Source: Saprospiraceae bacterium
GTDB taxonomy: Bacteria > Bacteroidota > Bacteroidia > Chitinophagales > Saprospiraceae
Length of the DNA stretch: 64,000 nucleotides
Reading direction: 5' to 3'
Assembly (NCBI GenBank): GCA_016787575.1
Contig: JAEUUO010000032.1
Span: forward strand, 1-64,000
Positions 34,605-44,205 of the stretch are shown here, piece after piece. Each line of letters starts with the position of its first letter. Positions within the stretch are counted from its first letter, which is position 1. Below the pieces are notes generated by a model, which did not search any database, was not told the DNA's origin, and saw only the letters and a program-made list of their open reading frames with translations. Position numbers and translations under genes: made by a program.

Positions 34605-36194
34605 TTATAAACCAGAACCATTTGCCAATGCCCAGGTCAACAAAAAAATATGCCGGGCAATGTTGGTTGTTTTTGTATAATTAATTTTAAAGGCATCGTC
34701 TGTAAGGCGATGGTAATCTTCGTGTACACCGCTAAAAAAGAATATGGAGGGTATGCCTTTTTCTGCAAAATTGTAATGATCCGAGCGATAATAAAAACGA
34801 TTCGGGTCTGTTTCGCTATTGAATGTATGATCGAGTTTTAGTTGCGCATATTTTTGATTCACACGGACGTTTAGTTCATGCAATTTAGGATTGATTCGGT
34901 CTGAGCCAATTACATAAATGTAATTGGTGTCTTTCCCATATTTATCATCCATGCGTCCTATCATATCTACATTGATTTCTGTTTTGGTTTGTTGCAATGA
35001 AAACAATGGATTGTTTACATAGTAAAGTGAACCGAGCAAGCCCTTTTCTTCACCGGTAACCAACATACACAACACCGATCTCCGTGGTCCTTTTCCCTCA
35101 TTTTTTAATTTTTGCAAAGTGGCAGCGATTTCCATAACAGCTGATGTACCACTTGCATTGTCATCAGCTCCGTTGAATACTTCTTTTCCACGCATACCTA
35201 TGTGGTCGTAATGCGCTGTCAGGCTGATGATTTCATCCTTTTTATCCGTACCCTCAATAAATGCAATTACATTTTGCCCTTTAACTGCGCGAATTGATTT
35301 TTTTTGTAATATATCCAATTTAGCTTTTATAAGAAAGGCAATTGGCTTTCCATTGCGATTAATTTTTTCTTTTGCTTTTAAAATTTTCTTAAAGCTTCCT
35401 CCCATTAACATGGATGCTGTTGTAGGTGATAGTACCAATTGATTAATTCCTCGTGGTTGCCAGATTTCGCTGGTATCCAAAATCACATCCGGTGAAACAA
35501 CTTCTGAACGATGCGCATCTACATAATCTTTAAATTTATCTTCAATTACCAAAACTAATTTGGCACCATGCTTCCGAGCCGCTTCAACTTTCATATCCAA
35601 ATTAGAAGACCAATCTGAAGGTGTTTTCGTTCCGTTGATTATATAGATGTTATTTTTATCTTTTGGTTCTCCTTTAAAAAATAGCACTGCTTTATTTTTT
35701 ACATCGATGTTTTTATAATCGTTGTAATTTTTATGATCAATTCCGTAGCCTGCGAAAACCACTTCATTGGCATTCCATTCAAGGTCATCATTGATAGACG
35801 GTATCACTAAATAATCCCAAAATTGTTTGTAGGGGACCCCATTGATTTTAAAATGGAGTTTATCCCAATAAATCCATTTAAATCCAACTTTTTGAAAATA
35901 CGTGTTTGATTCTCCTCGTTTTTCAATTTGGTTCTTGGCAAAATGGGCTGCGATGTAATGAGCTGCCCGGTCATTTCCTGCCGTACCCAACTCTCTGCCT
36001 TCACATGAATCAGATGCGAGATATTCAATGATTTCTTTGAGATTTTCTGCTTTGATGTTTTGAGCATACTGATATGCAGAATCTAGCTGAACGGCTTGTG
36101 TTGAATCCGGAATTACTACTGCACTGAAAAAATCAGATTGAGCAGATCCAGCTACCAATAAAAAACAAAAATTCAATCCAAAAATAAATTTCAT
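34605..36194 (-). CDS. Exported M28 family zinc aminopeptidase
   Basis: 529 residues. Signal peptide MKFIFGLNFCFLLVAGSAQ. The M28 co-catalytic zinc ligands can be followed in order: His in LTAHYDHIG, bridging Asp in GADDNASGTSA, Glu pair in VTGEEKGLLGS, Asp in VDMIGRMDD and His in YRSDHYNFAEKG. A PA-like insert with VLFFKGEPK sits between about residues 125 and 300. The enzyme would trim peptides in the periplasm or outside. It overlaps rpiB by ATGA (36191-36194), so it is translationally coupled; a PA/M28 peptidase beside peptide importers fits peptide scavenging. Confidence 0.9.
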   Translation of the reverse strand: MKFIFGLNFCFLLVAGSAQSDFFSAVVIPDSTQAVQLDSAYQYAQNIKAENLKEIIEYLASDSCEGRELGTAGNDRAAHYIAAHFAKNQIEKRGESNTYFQKVGFKWIYWDKLHFKINGVPYKQFWDYLVIPSINDDLEWNANEVVFAGYGIDHKNYNDYKNIDVKNKAVLFFKGEPKDKNNIYIINGTKTPSDWSSNLDMKVEAARKHGAKLVLVIEDKFKDYVDAHRSEVVSPDVILDTSEIWQPRGINQLVLSPTTASMLMGGSFKKILKAKEKINRNGKPIAFLIKAKLDILQKKSIRAVKGQNVIAFIEGTDKKDEIISLTAHYDHIGMRGKEVFNGADDNASGTSAVMEIAATLQKLKNEGKGPRRSVLCMLVTGEEKGLLGSLYYVNNPLFSLQQTKTEINVDMIGRMDDKYGKDTNYIYVIGSDRINPKLHELNVRVNQKYAQLKLDHTFNSETDPNRFYYRSDHYNFAEKGIPSIFFFSGVHEDYHRLTDDAFKINYTKTTNIARHIFLLTWALANGSGL

Positions 36195-36622
36195 GCAAGA
36201 TTTATTTTGTCCACTCTTCGTTGATGCCTTCCTCCTTCAAAAGCAGTTTCAATAAATAATGCAACCATCTTGCATGCTGTTTCCAATGAAACATATCTTG
36301 CCGGTATACTCAGTACATTGGCATTGTTATGCGCTCGCGCCAGTTGCGCTATTTCTTCATTCCAGCACAAAGCACATCGCACAGAAAGGTGTTTATTAAC
36401 CGTCATTGCAACTCCGTTGCCGCTGCCACAAAGTACGATTCCAAAATCTGCCTGGTGTAGATCTATATCATTTCCAACCGGATGTACAAAATCCGGATAA
36501 TCTACAGAATCTGTATTGTAACAGCCATGATCGGTTACTTCAATTCCCCTGGATTCCAAAAATGCAATGACTCCTTGTTTGCATTCAAATCCGGCATGAT
36601 CACATCCTACAGATACTCTCAT
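36191..36622 (-). CDS. rpiB: Ribose-5-phosphate isomerase B
   Basis: 143 residues, the usual length for RpiB/LacAB isomerases, interconverting ribose 5-phosphate and ribulose 5-phosphate in the pentose phosphate pathway. It starts SVGCDHAGFECK with the phosphate-binding GCDHAG; LCGSGNGVAMTVNK is the anion-hole region; RCALCWNEEIAQLARAHNNANVLSIPARYV is the typical C-terminal half with catalytic Cys region and HNNANV. It begins 8 bases after the DUF2723 gene and overlaps the M28 peptidase gene. Confidence 0.95.
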   Translation of the reverse strand: MRVSVGCDHAGFECKQGVIAFLESRGIEVTDHGCYNTDSVDYPDFVHPVGNDIDLHQADFGIVLCGSGNGVAMTVNKHLSVRCALCWNEEIAQLARAHNNANVLSIPARYVSLETACKMVALFIETAFEGGRHQRRVDKINLA

Positions 36623-36630
36623 GCAACTTG

Positions 36631-39600
36631 TTAGTTAGGAGCGTTAGGATTTGCAGCATTGTATTTATTGAGCAAGGTTTCCATTTCCTTAATAAATGCA
36701 TCATCCTGAAGCATTTTAGCCCGGTCAATAATTTCCCGTACTGCTGATAAAGAGAGACTTCGATCTTGTGAAAATCCTTTTTCCAAATCTTCCTTTGTCA
36801 ATGAATCGTAAAAATTCAACATATCAACAGTTTCTGTTGCCAGAATACGCAATTGTCTTTTTGCAGATTCGTGATCACCTGCTTCAATTAAAACTTGAAT
36901 GAATGGCATGATCCGCACATCGTATTGGAAATTCATATTTGGAAATGCTTCAAAATATTTATTTGCCATTTTTGCTGCTCTTGCAGTATCGCCTGCTTCT
37001 TGTAAACTTACAGCAGTACGCATCATGATCATGCGCATGGCTTGAATACTTGGAGCATAACTGTGATCTACAAATTGTTGTTCTTTATCAAAATTACCCC
37101 AACGGAATTTATTCATAATCACGTCATAACTTTTATCAAGATCGGCTTTGCCTGCTCCATAAATGTATAAGCTGGGATCACTTTTTGTTCTGACCGGAAC
37201 GATCCGCAATGCCATCCCTTCCAGATTGGTGTAATCATCCAATCCCATTAATTTTTCTCCATTACAAGTAACAGAAAAATAAATCGGGCGATCGTAAATA
37301 TTTGAATTGATAATATCCAATACGGCTATATCATCTTTAGTAATATAGGTTGAATTCAAGCTCACAGGAATTTTATCCACAAAATTGGTATCATTGGCTG
37401 AAACGATGCCAGCTGCAATTGCTTTTTCGCGATCAATACCAATATATACATTTCGTGTAGGCATGTGCGTTTCAAATTTTCGTCCATTTCCGGATTCGAT
37501 GGTATGATCTTCGCCGATAAATTTTAAAAATTCCGAAGCTGACCAAGCTCTATCAGTACCGGAACCATCCGGATTTTCAGGATTGTAATAAAACACCTGA
37601 TTTCTTAAACTGCCCCTTAGTTTTTCTTGTGGAATTGACATTTTAACCAAAGGAGACTCATTAAATTTCCTACGTTGATTTTCGATATACCAATCCACTG
37701 CTATCAAACTTAAATTAATTACCCGTACATCCCTTCTGATTCCTTCTACTTCTTGAGCATACCAAACCGGATAGGTATCGTTGTCTCCATAGGTAAACAA
37801 GATAGCATTGGGTTGACAAGATTCGAGAATATTGGCAGCATAATCACGCGCAGCGTGACTTTTCATCCGGCTGTGATCGTCAAAATTTTGTGTTACCAAT
37901 ACCAAAGGAACCAGCAATCCGAATGCAGATGCACTAATACCGGAAACAGATGCACTCAATTTTAGACGTTCGGTAAGTAAATTGGTGAGGAAGAGCACTC
38001 CCATTCCAATCCAAATACAAAATGTTAAAAAAGAACCTTCCAGTACATAGTCACGTTCCCTGGGTTCATTGGGCGGTGAATTGTTAAACACACACAAAGC
38101 AATGCCTGTTAAGATAAAGAAACTCAACAAAGCCATAAAATCATTTCGATCTCTTTTAAAATGAAAAATGACACCCAATATTCCCAAAATCAATGGCAAG
38201 AAGTAATACCGGTTACGAGAAGGATCTTCGCGAATAACCCTTGGAAGTTGTGATTGATTGTATAAACGATTGTTATCAACCGCATTGATACCGGAATACC
38301 AGTTTCCATCTTTATTAATCCAAGGATAGAAACCTTGTTCACCATTTTGTCTTCCCACAAAATTCCATAAAAAATAACGCCAGTACATCCAACCAAATTG
38401 ATAGCTGAACATAAACTTCAAATTAAATGCCATGGAAGGAGGACCTGTTTTAGAGCCTTGCAAATATTCCATCCACATCCGATACAAAGTTGGACGGCCC
38501 TGATCGCTGTGACTGATCCGCGGAAACATAATTTTATCTTTTTCGCGAAACTCGTAATCGTATTTCTGATCTACTACTTTGTACTGATTTCCAACCCGAC
38601 CCCAACGGTCTTCAGCTTTGGTATCGATTGGCTTTGCATCAAATGTAGGTCCTTTTAGCAAACTACGATCTCCATATTGTTCGCGATTAAGATAAGGAAT
38701 CAAACGCATTACGTCATATGGATCATTCATATTGACTGGAGGCTTTGCATTTGCACGAATGATGACGACGCCTACTGTTGAATATGAAATTGCCAAAAGC
38801 ACCAAGGTGAAAACCACTTTGTGCATTAAATCATTTCCTTTGTTTTTAAAATACCGAAGGAGGTAATAAGCAGCCAGAACAATGGTAATGATCGTGGGTA
38901 TCAATCCAAAATGAAAAGGCATTCCAAAAGAATTGACGCAAAGCTTTTCGTAAAAACTCCAGAGATTTGGAATTCCTGTAATGATTAAGATTTGGAATAG
39001 AAATATGGCTACAATACCAGCAAATGCTGCGATAAACATACCCAGCCAGCTGTGTTTCTGATAGCGTTTGTAATAATATAAAATCGCAATGGTCGGAAAT
39101 GCCAATAAGGAAAGTAAATGCACGCCGGTTGAAAGGCCCACAGCAAAGACTGCAAAAATCAACCATTTGTCATTTTTCGGATTGTCTTCAAGATAATACC
39201 ATTTCATGGCAGCCCACATGGTCATGGTTGTAAACATGGTAGACATTGAATATACCTCCCCTTCAACTGCAGAAAACCAGGTAGTAGAGATATAACCTGT
39301 TGAAAGGCCGGCAACCAATCCTGCACCCAAAACAGCCCAGGATTCATTGTTTTCATTGTTGTAATCTCTTCCAAACAAAGCCACGCGTCCAAACATCATG
39401 GTAATCCAGCAAACAAACATGGATGCCAATGCAGAACACATAGCTGACATCAGATTGACTGCAAAAGCGATGTAAGATGGGTTGTCAGATAGAAGGTCTG
39501 CAATCCAGGCAAACATTCTTCCAATGATGATAAAAAATGGAGCACCCGGTGGGTGAACAACCTGAAGTTTGTAAGCACCCAGAACGAATTCACCACAGTC

Positions 39601-39702
39601 CCACAAGCTGCCATTCCGTTCAACTGAAAAATAGTAAACTATAAAAACGAGTAAAAATACGAGCCAACCAACAATGTTGGTTTTGTTAAACTTGTTATTC
39701 AT
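36631..39702 (-). CDS. DUF2723 family multi-pass membrane protein
   Basis: 1023 residues. About 12-13 transmembrane helices in the first 600 residues, then a soluble C-terminal region with tetratricopeptide-like helices (AARAAKMANKYFEAFPNMNF). The signature is near residues 35-60: DCGEFVLGAYKLQVVHPPGA, the hallmark of DUF2723, whose acidic loop recalls protein O-mannosyltransferase (TMEM260-like) and other GT-C fold enzymes. In Bacteroidota this family is conserved; a role in O-glycosylation of exported proteins has been proposed. It heads the operon with rpiB and the M28 peptidase. Confidence 0.9.
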   Translation of the reverse strand: MNNKFNKTNIVGWLVFLLVFIVYYFSVERNGSLWDCGEFVLGAYKLQVVHPPGAPFFIIIGRMFAWIADLLSDNPSYIAFAVNLMSAMCSALASMFVCWITMMFGRVALFGRDYNNENNESWAVLGAGLVAGLSTGYISTTWFSAVEGEVYSMSTMFTTMTMWAAMKWYYLEDNPKNDKWLIFAVFAVGLSTGVHLLSLLAFPTIAILYYYKRYQKHSWLGMFIAAFAGIVAIFLFQILIITGIPNLWSFYEKLCVNSFGMPFHFGLIPTIITIVLAAYYLLRYFKNKGNDLMHKVVFTLVLLAISYSTVGVVIIRANAKPPVNMNDPYDVMRLIPYLNREQYGDRSLLKGPTFDAKPIDTKAEDRWGRVGNQYKVVDQKYDYEFREKDKIMFPRISHSDQGRPTLYRMWMEYLQGSKTGPPSMAFNLKFMFSYQFGWMYWRYFLWNFVGRQNGEQGFYPWINKDGNWYSGINAVDNNRLYNQSQLPRVIREDPSRNRYYFLPLILGILGVIFHFKRDRNDFMALLSFFILTGIALCVFNNSPPNEPRERDYVLEGSFLTFCIWIGMGVLFLTNLLTERLKLSASVSGISASAFGLLVPLVLVTQNFDDHSRMKSHAARDYAANILESCQPNAILFTYGDNDTYPVWYAQEVEGIRRDVRVINLSLIAVDWYIENQRRKFNESPLVKMSIPQEKLRGSLRNQVFYYNPENPDGSGTDRAWSASEFLKFIGEDHTIESGNGRKFETHMPTRNVYIGIDREKAIAAGIVSANDTNFVDKIPVSLNSTYITKDDIAVLDIINSNIYDRPIYFSVTCNGEKLMGLDDYTNLEGMALRIVPVRTKSDPSLYIYGAGKADLDKSYDVIMNKFRWGNFDKEQQFVDHSYAPSIQAMRMIMMRTAVSLQEAGDTARAAKMANKYFEAFPNMNFQYDVRIMPFIQVLIEAGDHESAKRQLRILATETVDMLNFYDSLTKEDLEKGFSQDRSLSLSAVREIIDRAKMLQDDAFIKEMETLLNKYNAANPNAPN

Positions 39703-39829
39703 CTTAAAATCAATGATTTATAAATATATTTTTTATATATAATAAAAATATTTCCTGTAAAAGTATGAAATTCCTGCATAAATCAGGCTGCTGCTAATTA
39801 GGCATAACGTACTCAGGGGTTGAATTTGT

Positions 39830-40003
39830 ATGAAAGCCTTATCTTTATTGCCTCAATCAATACTTATGATCCGGATTATTGTCTTTGGATTGGCTATTTA
39901 TGCTTTGTACATTCTTTTTTTTAAAGATAAGACCATTATTATCCAACCCAAAGATCCTAAAAAGCCTAAACCCCCCTATTCAGATTACGAAGAAATAAAA
40001 TAA
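39830..40003 (+). CDS. Small single-pass membrane protein
   Basis: 57 residues: one hydrophobic helix (MIRIIVFGLAIYALYILFF) then a charged, Pro/Lys-rich tail (KDPKKPKPPYSDYEEIK). The start could also be the second ATG at 39866. It ends 11 bases before the TTG start of the pseudouridine synthase, suggesting an operon small-protein/rluA/thiL. No family recognised; the coding look (helix plus charged tail ending at a stop just before the next gene) favours a real gene. Confidence 0.5.
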   Translation: MKALSLLPQSILMIRIIVFGLAIYALYILFFKDKTIIIQPKDPKKPKPPYSDYEEIK

Positions 40004-40014
40004 AATCAACCAAT

Positions 40015-40683
40015 TTGGATTCAATCCGGGACTATATTTTATACCAGGATCATCACATTTTAATTGCCAATAAGCCAGCCGGAATGCCCGTTCAGGATGA
40101 TTTAAGCAAAGATCCTTCCTTGCATAAACTAATACAGGCTTATTGTAAGCGGGATTTGCATTTATGCAATCGCATCGACAGACCTGTTTCAGGAATCGTA
40201 TTGTTTGCCAAATCAAAAGAAGATGCAGTACTTTTAAATGAGCAAAATGCATACAATTCAATGGATAAAGAATACCTGGCATTGGTTGAGAAAAAAGTCA
40301 TTGATGCAAGTGGTAAATTAGAAAACCGCCTCCAGAAATCTTCGAAATATAAAAAAGCTTATGTAAGTAAAGATGAAACCGGAGATTTAGCACGGTTGGA
40401 ATATCAAGTTATTCATGAAATGGATCATTATTTATTAATTCAGGTAGCAATAAAATCCGGTAGATTTCATCAAATTCGCAGTCAACTAGCGCACGCAGGA
40501 ATTCCTATTAAAGGTGATGTCAAGTACGGTGCACGAAGATCAAATAAAGACCGAAGCATCGGTTTACATGCCTGGAAAATTAATTTTACACATCCTACAA
40601 CTCATCTTGATGTTGCATTTACTGCACCCATCCCTTTAAATGATATTTGGCCGGTTGTACAAACACTAATACAAAGTATATGA
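40015..40683 (+). CDS. RluA-family pseudouridine synthase
   Basis: 222 residues from a TTG at 40015; no ATG fits, since the family's opening (DYILYQDHHILIANKPAGMPVQDD) begins at residue 6. The catalytic Asp is D55 in NRIDRPVSGIVLFAKS, with GRFHQIRSQLAHAGIPIKGDVKYG near the C-terminus, matching RluA/RluD-like enzymes that isomerise uridine in rRNA or tRNA. There is no S4 domain. The exact target nucleotide cannot be told. It overlaps thiL by ATGA and follows the small membrane protein by 11 bases. Confidence 0.9.
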   Translation: MDSIRDYILYQDHHILIANKPAGMPVQDDLSKDPSLHKLIQAYCKRDLHLCNRIDRPVSGIVLFAKSKEDAVLLNEQNAYNSMDKEYLALVEKKVIDASGKLENRLQKSSKYKKAYVSKDETGDLARLEYQVIHEMDHYLLIQVAIKSGRFHQIRSQLAHAGIPIKGDVKYGARRSNKDRSIGLHAWKINFTHPTTHLDVAFTAPIPLNDIWPVVQTLIQSI

Positions 40684-41720
40684 ATGAAACACCTTCTGAT
40701 ATTCGCACAGAGATAGCAGACCTCGGTGAGTTTGGTTTAATTGATCATCTCACTAAATTATTTATACCTACAAACACTTCAACTGTAAAATCAATCGGCG
40801 ATGACTCAGCAGTATTAAATCCGGAAAACAAGCACGTTGTTATTACAACGGATATGATGGTAGAAGGGGTCCATTTTGATTTGGCTTACTTTCCATTAAA
40901 ACATTTAGGTTATAAAGCAATCGTTTCAAATTTATCGGATGTCTATGCAATGAATGCAATTCCGGTACAAGTAACGGTTTCCATTTCTGTTTCAAATCGC
41001 TATTCGGTTGAAGCCTTAGAGGTATTGTATGAAGGCATTCGACTTGCCTGTGAATCCTATCAGGTCGATTTGGTAGGAGGAGATACGACTGCATCCTTGC
41101 GTGGCCTGGTTATTTCAGTAACTGCTATTGGGATTCAGGAAGCAGAAAAAATTTGCTACCGCAATGGTGCAAAACCAGGTGATCACATTTATGTAAGTGG
41201 TGAATTGGGAGCTTCCTATTTGGGTTTGCAATTACTTGAACGTGAAAAGCAAATTTATTTATCAAATCCTGGAATTCAACCGGATCTGGAAAATCAAAAA
41301 TATTTGATTGGAAAATTTTTAAAACCGGAAGCACAACGGGAAACAATAGATTGGCTTGAAAAAGCAGGAATCATACCCCATGCAATGATTGATTTAAGTG
41401 ACGGATTGTCTTCGGATCTTATGCATATTTGTAAACAAAGTCAATGTGGTGCAGAGATCGAAGAGTCTTTGATCCCAATAAATGAACAAACCAAATGGAT
41501 GGCATTAAAATTTCACATGGATCCATTGACCTGTGCTTTAAACGGTGGCGAAGATTACGAATTGCTATTGTGTGTGAGTCCGCAAGATTCCGATAAAGTG
41601 CGCATGTTTCCCGGATTGATTTACATTGGTCAAATAAAAGAATCTGCATTTGGGGTTCAATTAAAAAGCAACAGCAACAATTTGCATCCATTGAAAGCAC
41701 AAGGTTGGGTGCATTTTTAG
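40680..41720 (+). CDS. thiL: Thiamine-monophosphate kinase
   Basis: 346 residues from the ATG at 40680, which overlaps the rluA stop (ATGA); a longer reading from 40647 lies within rluA and is unneeded. ThiL phosphorylates thiamine monophosphate to the active diphosphate. Motifs: GDDSAVL (ATP/Mg site), TTDMMVEGVHFD, LVGGDTTAS, IDLSDGLSSDL and GGEDYELLL, in the standard order for the AIR-synthase-like fold. It supplies the cofactor for the fused E1 elsewhere in the window, though that link is generic. Confidence 0.95.
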   Translation: MNETPSDIRTEIADLGEFGLIDHLTKLFIPTNTSTVKSIGDDSAVLNPENKHVVITTDMMVEGVHFDLAYFPLKHLGYKAIVSNLSDVYAMNAIPVQVTVSISVSNRYSVEALEVLYEGIRLACESYQVDLVGGDTTASLRGLVISVTAIGIQEAEKICYRNGAKPGDHIYVSGELGASYLGLQLLEREKQIYLSNPGIQPDLENQKYLIGKFLKPEAQRETIDWLEKAGIIPHAMIDLSDGLSSDLMHICKQSQCGAEIEESLIPINEQTKWMALKFHMDPLTCALNGGEDYELLLCVSPQDSDKVRMFPGLIYIGQIKESAFGVQLKSNSNNLHPLKAQGWVHF

Positions 41721-42067
41721 GAAATCGGGGAGTCTGAAGAGAGAAAGTCTGAAGTCTATTGAAAAGAAGTCTGAGGGAATTTTTCAATGCTGTAATACTT
41801 CGAAACTGCAATTAAGGCTAAAGGCCAGAGGATTGAGAATGCTGCAATCTTGAAATGGTTCAATGTTGCAATTGGGCTAGAGGCTAATAGTCTAATAGTC
41901 TTAAAAAAAAAATTATAACAGCTTATTTTGATTTAAATAATGAGTTTCAGAAAGAAATTACATCTAAGTTGAAAGTAATACTAATTCAAATATTGTAACA
42001 TTTTAGCTTTGCAAAATTGTAGAATTGCATGATTCATCATTATTTTTGATAAATTTAAATACTGAAA
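41721..42067. other. 347-base repeat-rich intergenic region
   Basis: No gene. AGTCTGAAG-type words occur near 41730-41775, AATGCTGTAAT, AATGCTGCAAT and AATGTTGCAAT words near 41788-41872, and TAATAGTCTAATAGTCTTA at 41884-41902, the same AGTCTAA core as the arrays at 25605 and 45216. The right end holds a candidate promoter box at 42004-42011. Confidence 0.6.
42004..42011 (+). promoter_or_regulatory. Candidate -7 box (TAGCTTTG) of the orphan lipoprotein gene
   Basis: TAGCTTTG matches TAnnTTTG and ends 56 bases before the ATG at 42068. Confidence 0.3.
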
Positions 42068-43180
42068 ATGAATCTATACAAGGCATTGATATGGTTTTGC
42101 ATTCTTTTATGTAGTTCTTGTCAGCAAAATTCAAATTCTAAAACAGAAAAGGGAGATCATAAAAGGAACCAACAAGAAACTGAAAAAGTCGCTGCCAAAC
42201 CGATAACAATGAAATTGGTTCCGCATCATATTTTGGATCGTGAAGGATCGGGTATGACAGCCATTACTTGCTTAATACCGGAGGGTTGGACTATAAAAGA
42301 TAGATTGTATTGGGAATATGAAGATGCGACCTTGCCGATTCGCTATGAAGGGACCTTGCAAAGTGAAGATGGACGATATAAAATTTTTGCATATCCAGAT
42401 ATACGTTCGGTATACAGTGAAGGACCGATGGGGAGCAGTGGATATCCACCACCACAAAATATACTTACAGGATTAAAAGATTTTATTAAACGTCATCGGC
42501 AAGGATTTCAATATCAAATTAGGGAAGAAAAGATAATTAACCGAAGTGGTCCAACAGATCATACCGTTCAAGGAGTATCTTTTCGCACCCACTCCACTGG
42601 TGGACTGGTGCGTATCCGTTACAAAGAAAATCAAAACGAAATAGAGGAAGAGTTTTATGGCAATTTGGAAATTACAAATTCTCTTTCTCAAGGGTATGCT
42701 ACATTAAGTGGCATCATTTGGTGGGCATCCGGTTTGTACAGTTGCAAAGCACCAATTGGGGAATTAGAAAAATGCAGACGTATTGCTCTAACTGTAAAAT
42801 CATCCAGTAAATTGACCTTAGCTTTTTATAATAAATTTATACAAGTCACACAATTACTTTCTGATGCAGTCTACCAACGCATATACGCAGCCGGACAAAT
42901 CAGTAAAATTATAAGTCAAACCAATGATCAAATTTCAAAGACCATCAGCGACAGCTATTGGAATACGCAAAAATCAAATGAACGTAACAATCAACAATTC
43001 AGCGATTATTTGCGTGGTGTAGATCGATATTCTGACGGACAAAATAATATACAGTTGCCTTCAGGTTATACCAATGCATGGGTCAATGACAAAGGAGAAT
43101 ATCTGTTGAGTGAAACAAATTCCTATGATCCAAATCAAGAATTAAATGGGAATTGGAAGCAATTGGATAGAATGAAATAG
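42068..43180 (+). CDS. Uncharacterised lipoprotein
   Basis: 370 residues. A lipoprotein signal (ALIWFCILLCSSC, Cys19) anchors it in the envelope. A Lys/Glu/Asn-rich linker leads to a beta-rich body; the final 100 residues are polar and helical with a repeated ISQTNDQISKTISDSYW pattern, then LRGVDRYSD and a glycine/asparagine-rich end (PSGYTNAWVNDKGEYLLSE), reminiscent of secreted proteins of unknown function that end in GxxxAWxNxxGEYxLS-like stretches. No catalytic motif recognised. It is monocistronic, flanked by repeat-rich gaps. Confidence 0.7.
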   Translation: MNLYKALIWFCILLCSSCQQNSNSKTEKGDHKRNQQETEKVAAKPITMKLVPHHILDREGSGMTAITCLIPEGWTIKDRLYWEYEDATLPIRYEGTLQSEDGRYKIFAYPDIRSVYSEGPMGSSGYPPPQNILTGLKDFIKRHRQGFQYQIREEKIINRSGPTDHTVQGVSFRTHSTGGLVRIRYKENQNEIEEEFYGNLEITNSLSQGYATLSGIIWWASGLYSCKAPIGELEKCRRIALTVKSSSKLTLAFYNKFIQVTQLLSDAVYQRIYAAGQISKIISQTNDQISKTISDSYWNTQKSNERNNQQFSDYLRGVDRYSDGQNNIQLPSGYTNAWVNDKGEYLLSETNSYDPNQELNGNWKQLDRMK

Positions 43181-43370
43181 CCTTGAAATTCCTATAATAA
43201 GGTCTGCCAATTATACATTCTTGTCACACAGAATGCCCAAATGTAAGTCGAAAGGATGATGAAAAATTGCAACAAATACATGAATGGAAAACGAATGAAA
43301 GTTAAAGCATTGCACGCTTATAGACTAGAGACCATTGTAAGGTTGCAACATTAAAGAATTTCAACATTGG

Positions 43371-44153
43371 TTATTTCAATGCAATACAAAAATAATCCAA
43401 TTGCATTCCGTCCATTTCCTTTAAAAAATAATTTGCAGTACTGATTTCACCTACAAGACGGTCGTGTTGATTTTTCAGTTTGTTTCTATTAAGGCGATTT
43501 AAAATATCGTAAGGAATCTGGAACCAGCTTGCAGGTAAATTTTCTTCTAGGTTTAAAACATCCCAACGTTTCCATTTGGAAATATTTTTTTTATTTTTCT
43601 CCTGATAGTCCATAATTTTTTCATCACCATAAACACCGCCAAAATAAACTTGTCCCGGATTAAAATAATGGCTAATCAGCTTTCTGAATTCATCGGTTTT
43701 GTATTCACGCATGTGATAGGGATTGCGTGTTAATGACATCTCTTTGTTGGGTGTGGTCAGCAATAATTTGCCACCTGGTTTAAGAACGCGATAAATTTCA
43801 GATAATAAGGTAGTGTCTTCTTGAATGTGTTCGATCAATTGAAAACAAATAACTACATCAAATTGATTGCTTTCTATACCATCCAACCAAGGCACTTCTT
43901 TTTGAATAAATTCAACCTGATCAAAATTTCGAAGATCGGAAGGAATGTGACGATCTAAAGCTAAATAACGACTCGCATGTGGTGCTAATAATTTTATACC
44001 GTAGCCTTCTCCACATCCAATTTCAAGTACGGCTCCTTTTATTTCAGGAACTGCTTTTTCATAAGCAAAGAGTTGCCGCATAAAAACCGGACGATCGGAT
44101 ACGGCATTTTCATTGGCTCGCTCTGCTGTATATAAAGATTCAAGTAATGACAT
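43371..44153 (-). CDS. Class I SAM-dependent methyltransferase
   Basis: 260 residues. Motif I is VLEIGCGEGYGIKLL (about 43-57), followed by the acidic end of beta-2 (ALDRH), motif III-type DVVICFQLIEHI and LKPGGKLLLTTPN, all in the order of Methyltransferase_11/UbiE-like enzymes. No substrate clues; the region after residue 180 is unique. It is divergent from a polytopic membrane protein gene with only 52 bases between the start codons, and both have promoter boxes there, so the two may serve one pathway (for example envelope glycolipid), which is inference. Confidence 0.88.
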   Translation of the reverse strand: MSLLESLYTAERANENAVSDRPVFMRQLFAYEKAVPEIKGAVLEIGCGEGYGIKLLAPHASRYLALDRHIPSDLRNFDQVEFIQKEVPWLDGIESNQFDVVICFQLIEHIQEDTTLLSEIYRVLKPGGKLLLTTPNKEMSLTRNPYHMREYKTDEFRKLISHYFNPGQVYFGGVYGDEKIMDYQEKNKKNISKWKRWDVLNLEENLPASWFQIPYDILNRLNRNKLKNQHDRLVGEISTANYFLKEMDGMQLDYFCIALK

Positions 44154-44172
44154 GTTATATATTAAACGGGCT

Positions 44173-44180
44173 CAAAGATA
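44173..44180 (-). promoter_or_regulatory. Candidate -7 box (TATCTTTG) of the methyltransferase gene
   Basis: The plus strand reads CAAAGATA, i.e. TATCTTTG on the minus strand, ending 19 bases before ATG 44153. It is back-to-back with the plus-strand box at 44191. Confidence 0.4.
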
Positions 44181-44190
44181 GTTTGTTTAC

Positions 44191-44198
44191 TACTTTTG
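44191..44198 (+). promoter_or_regulatory. Candidate -7 box (TACTTTTG) of the polytopic membrane protein gene
   Basis: TACTTTTG ends 7 bases before ATG 44206, so the transcript may start at the start codon (leaderless). Confidence 0.4.
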
Positions 44199-44205
44199 TC
44201 TGTAT

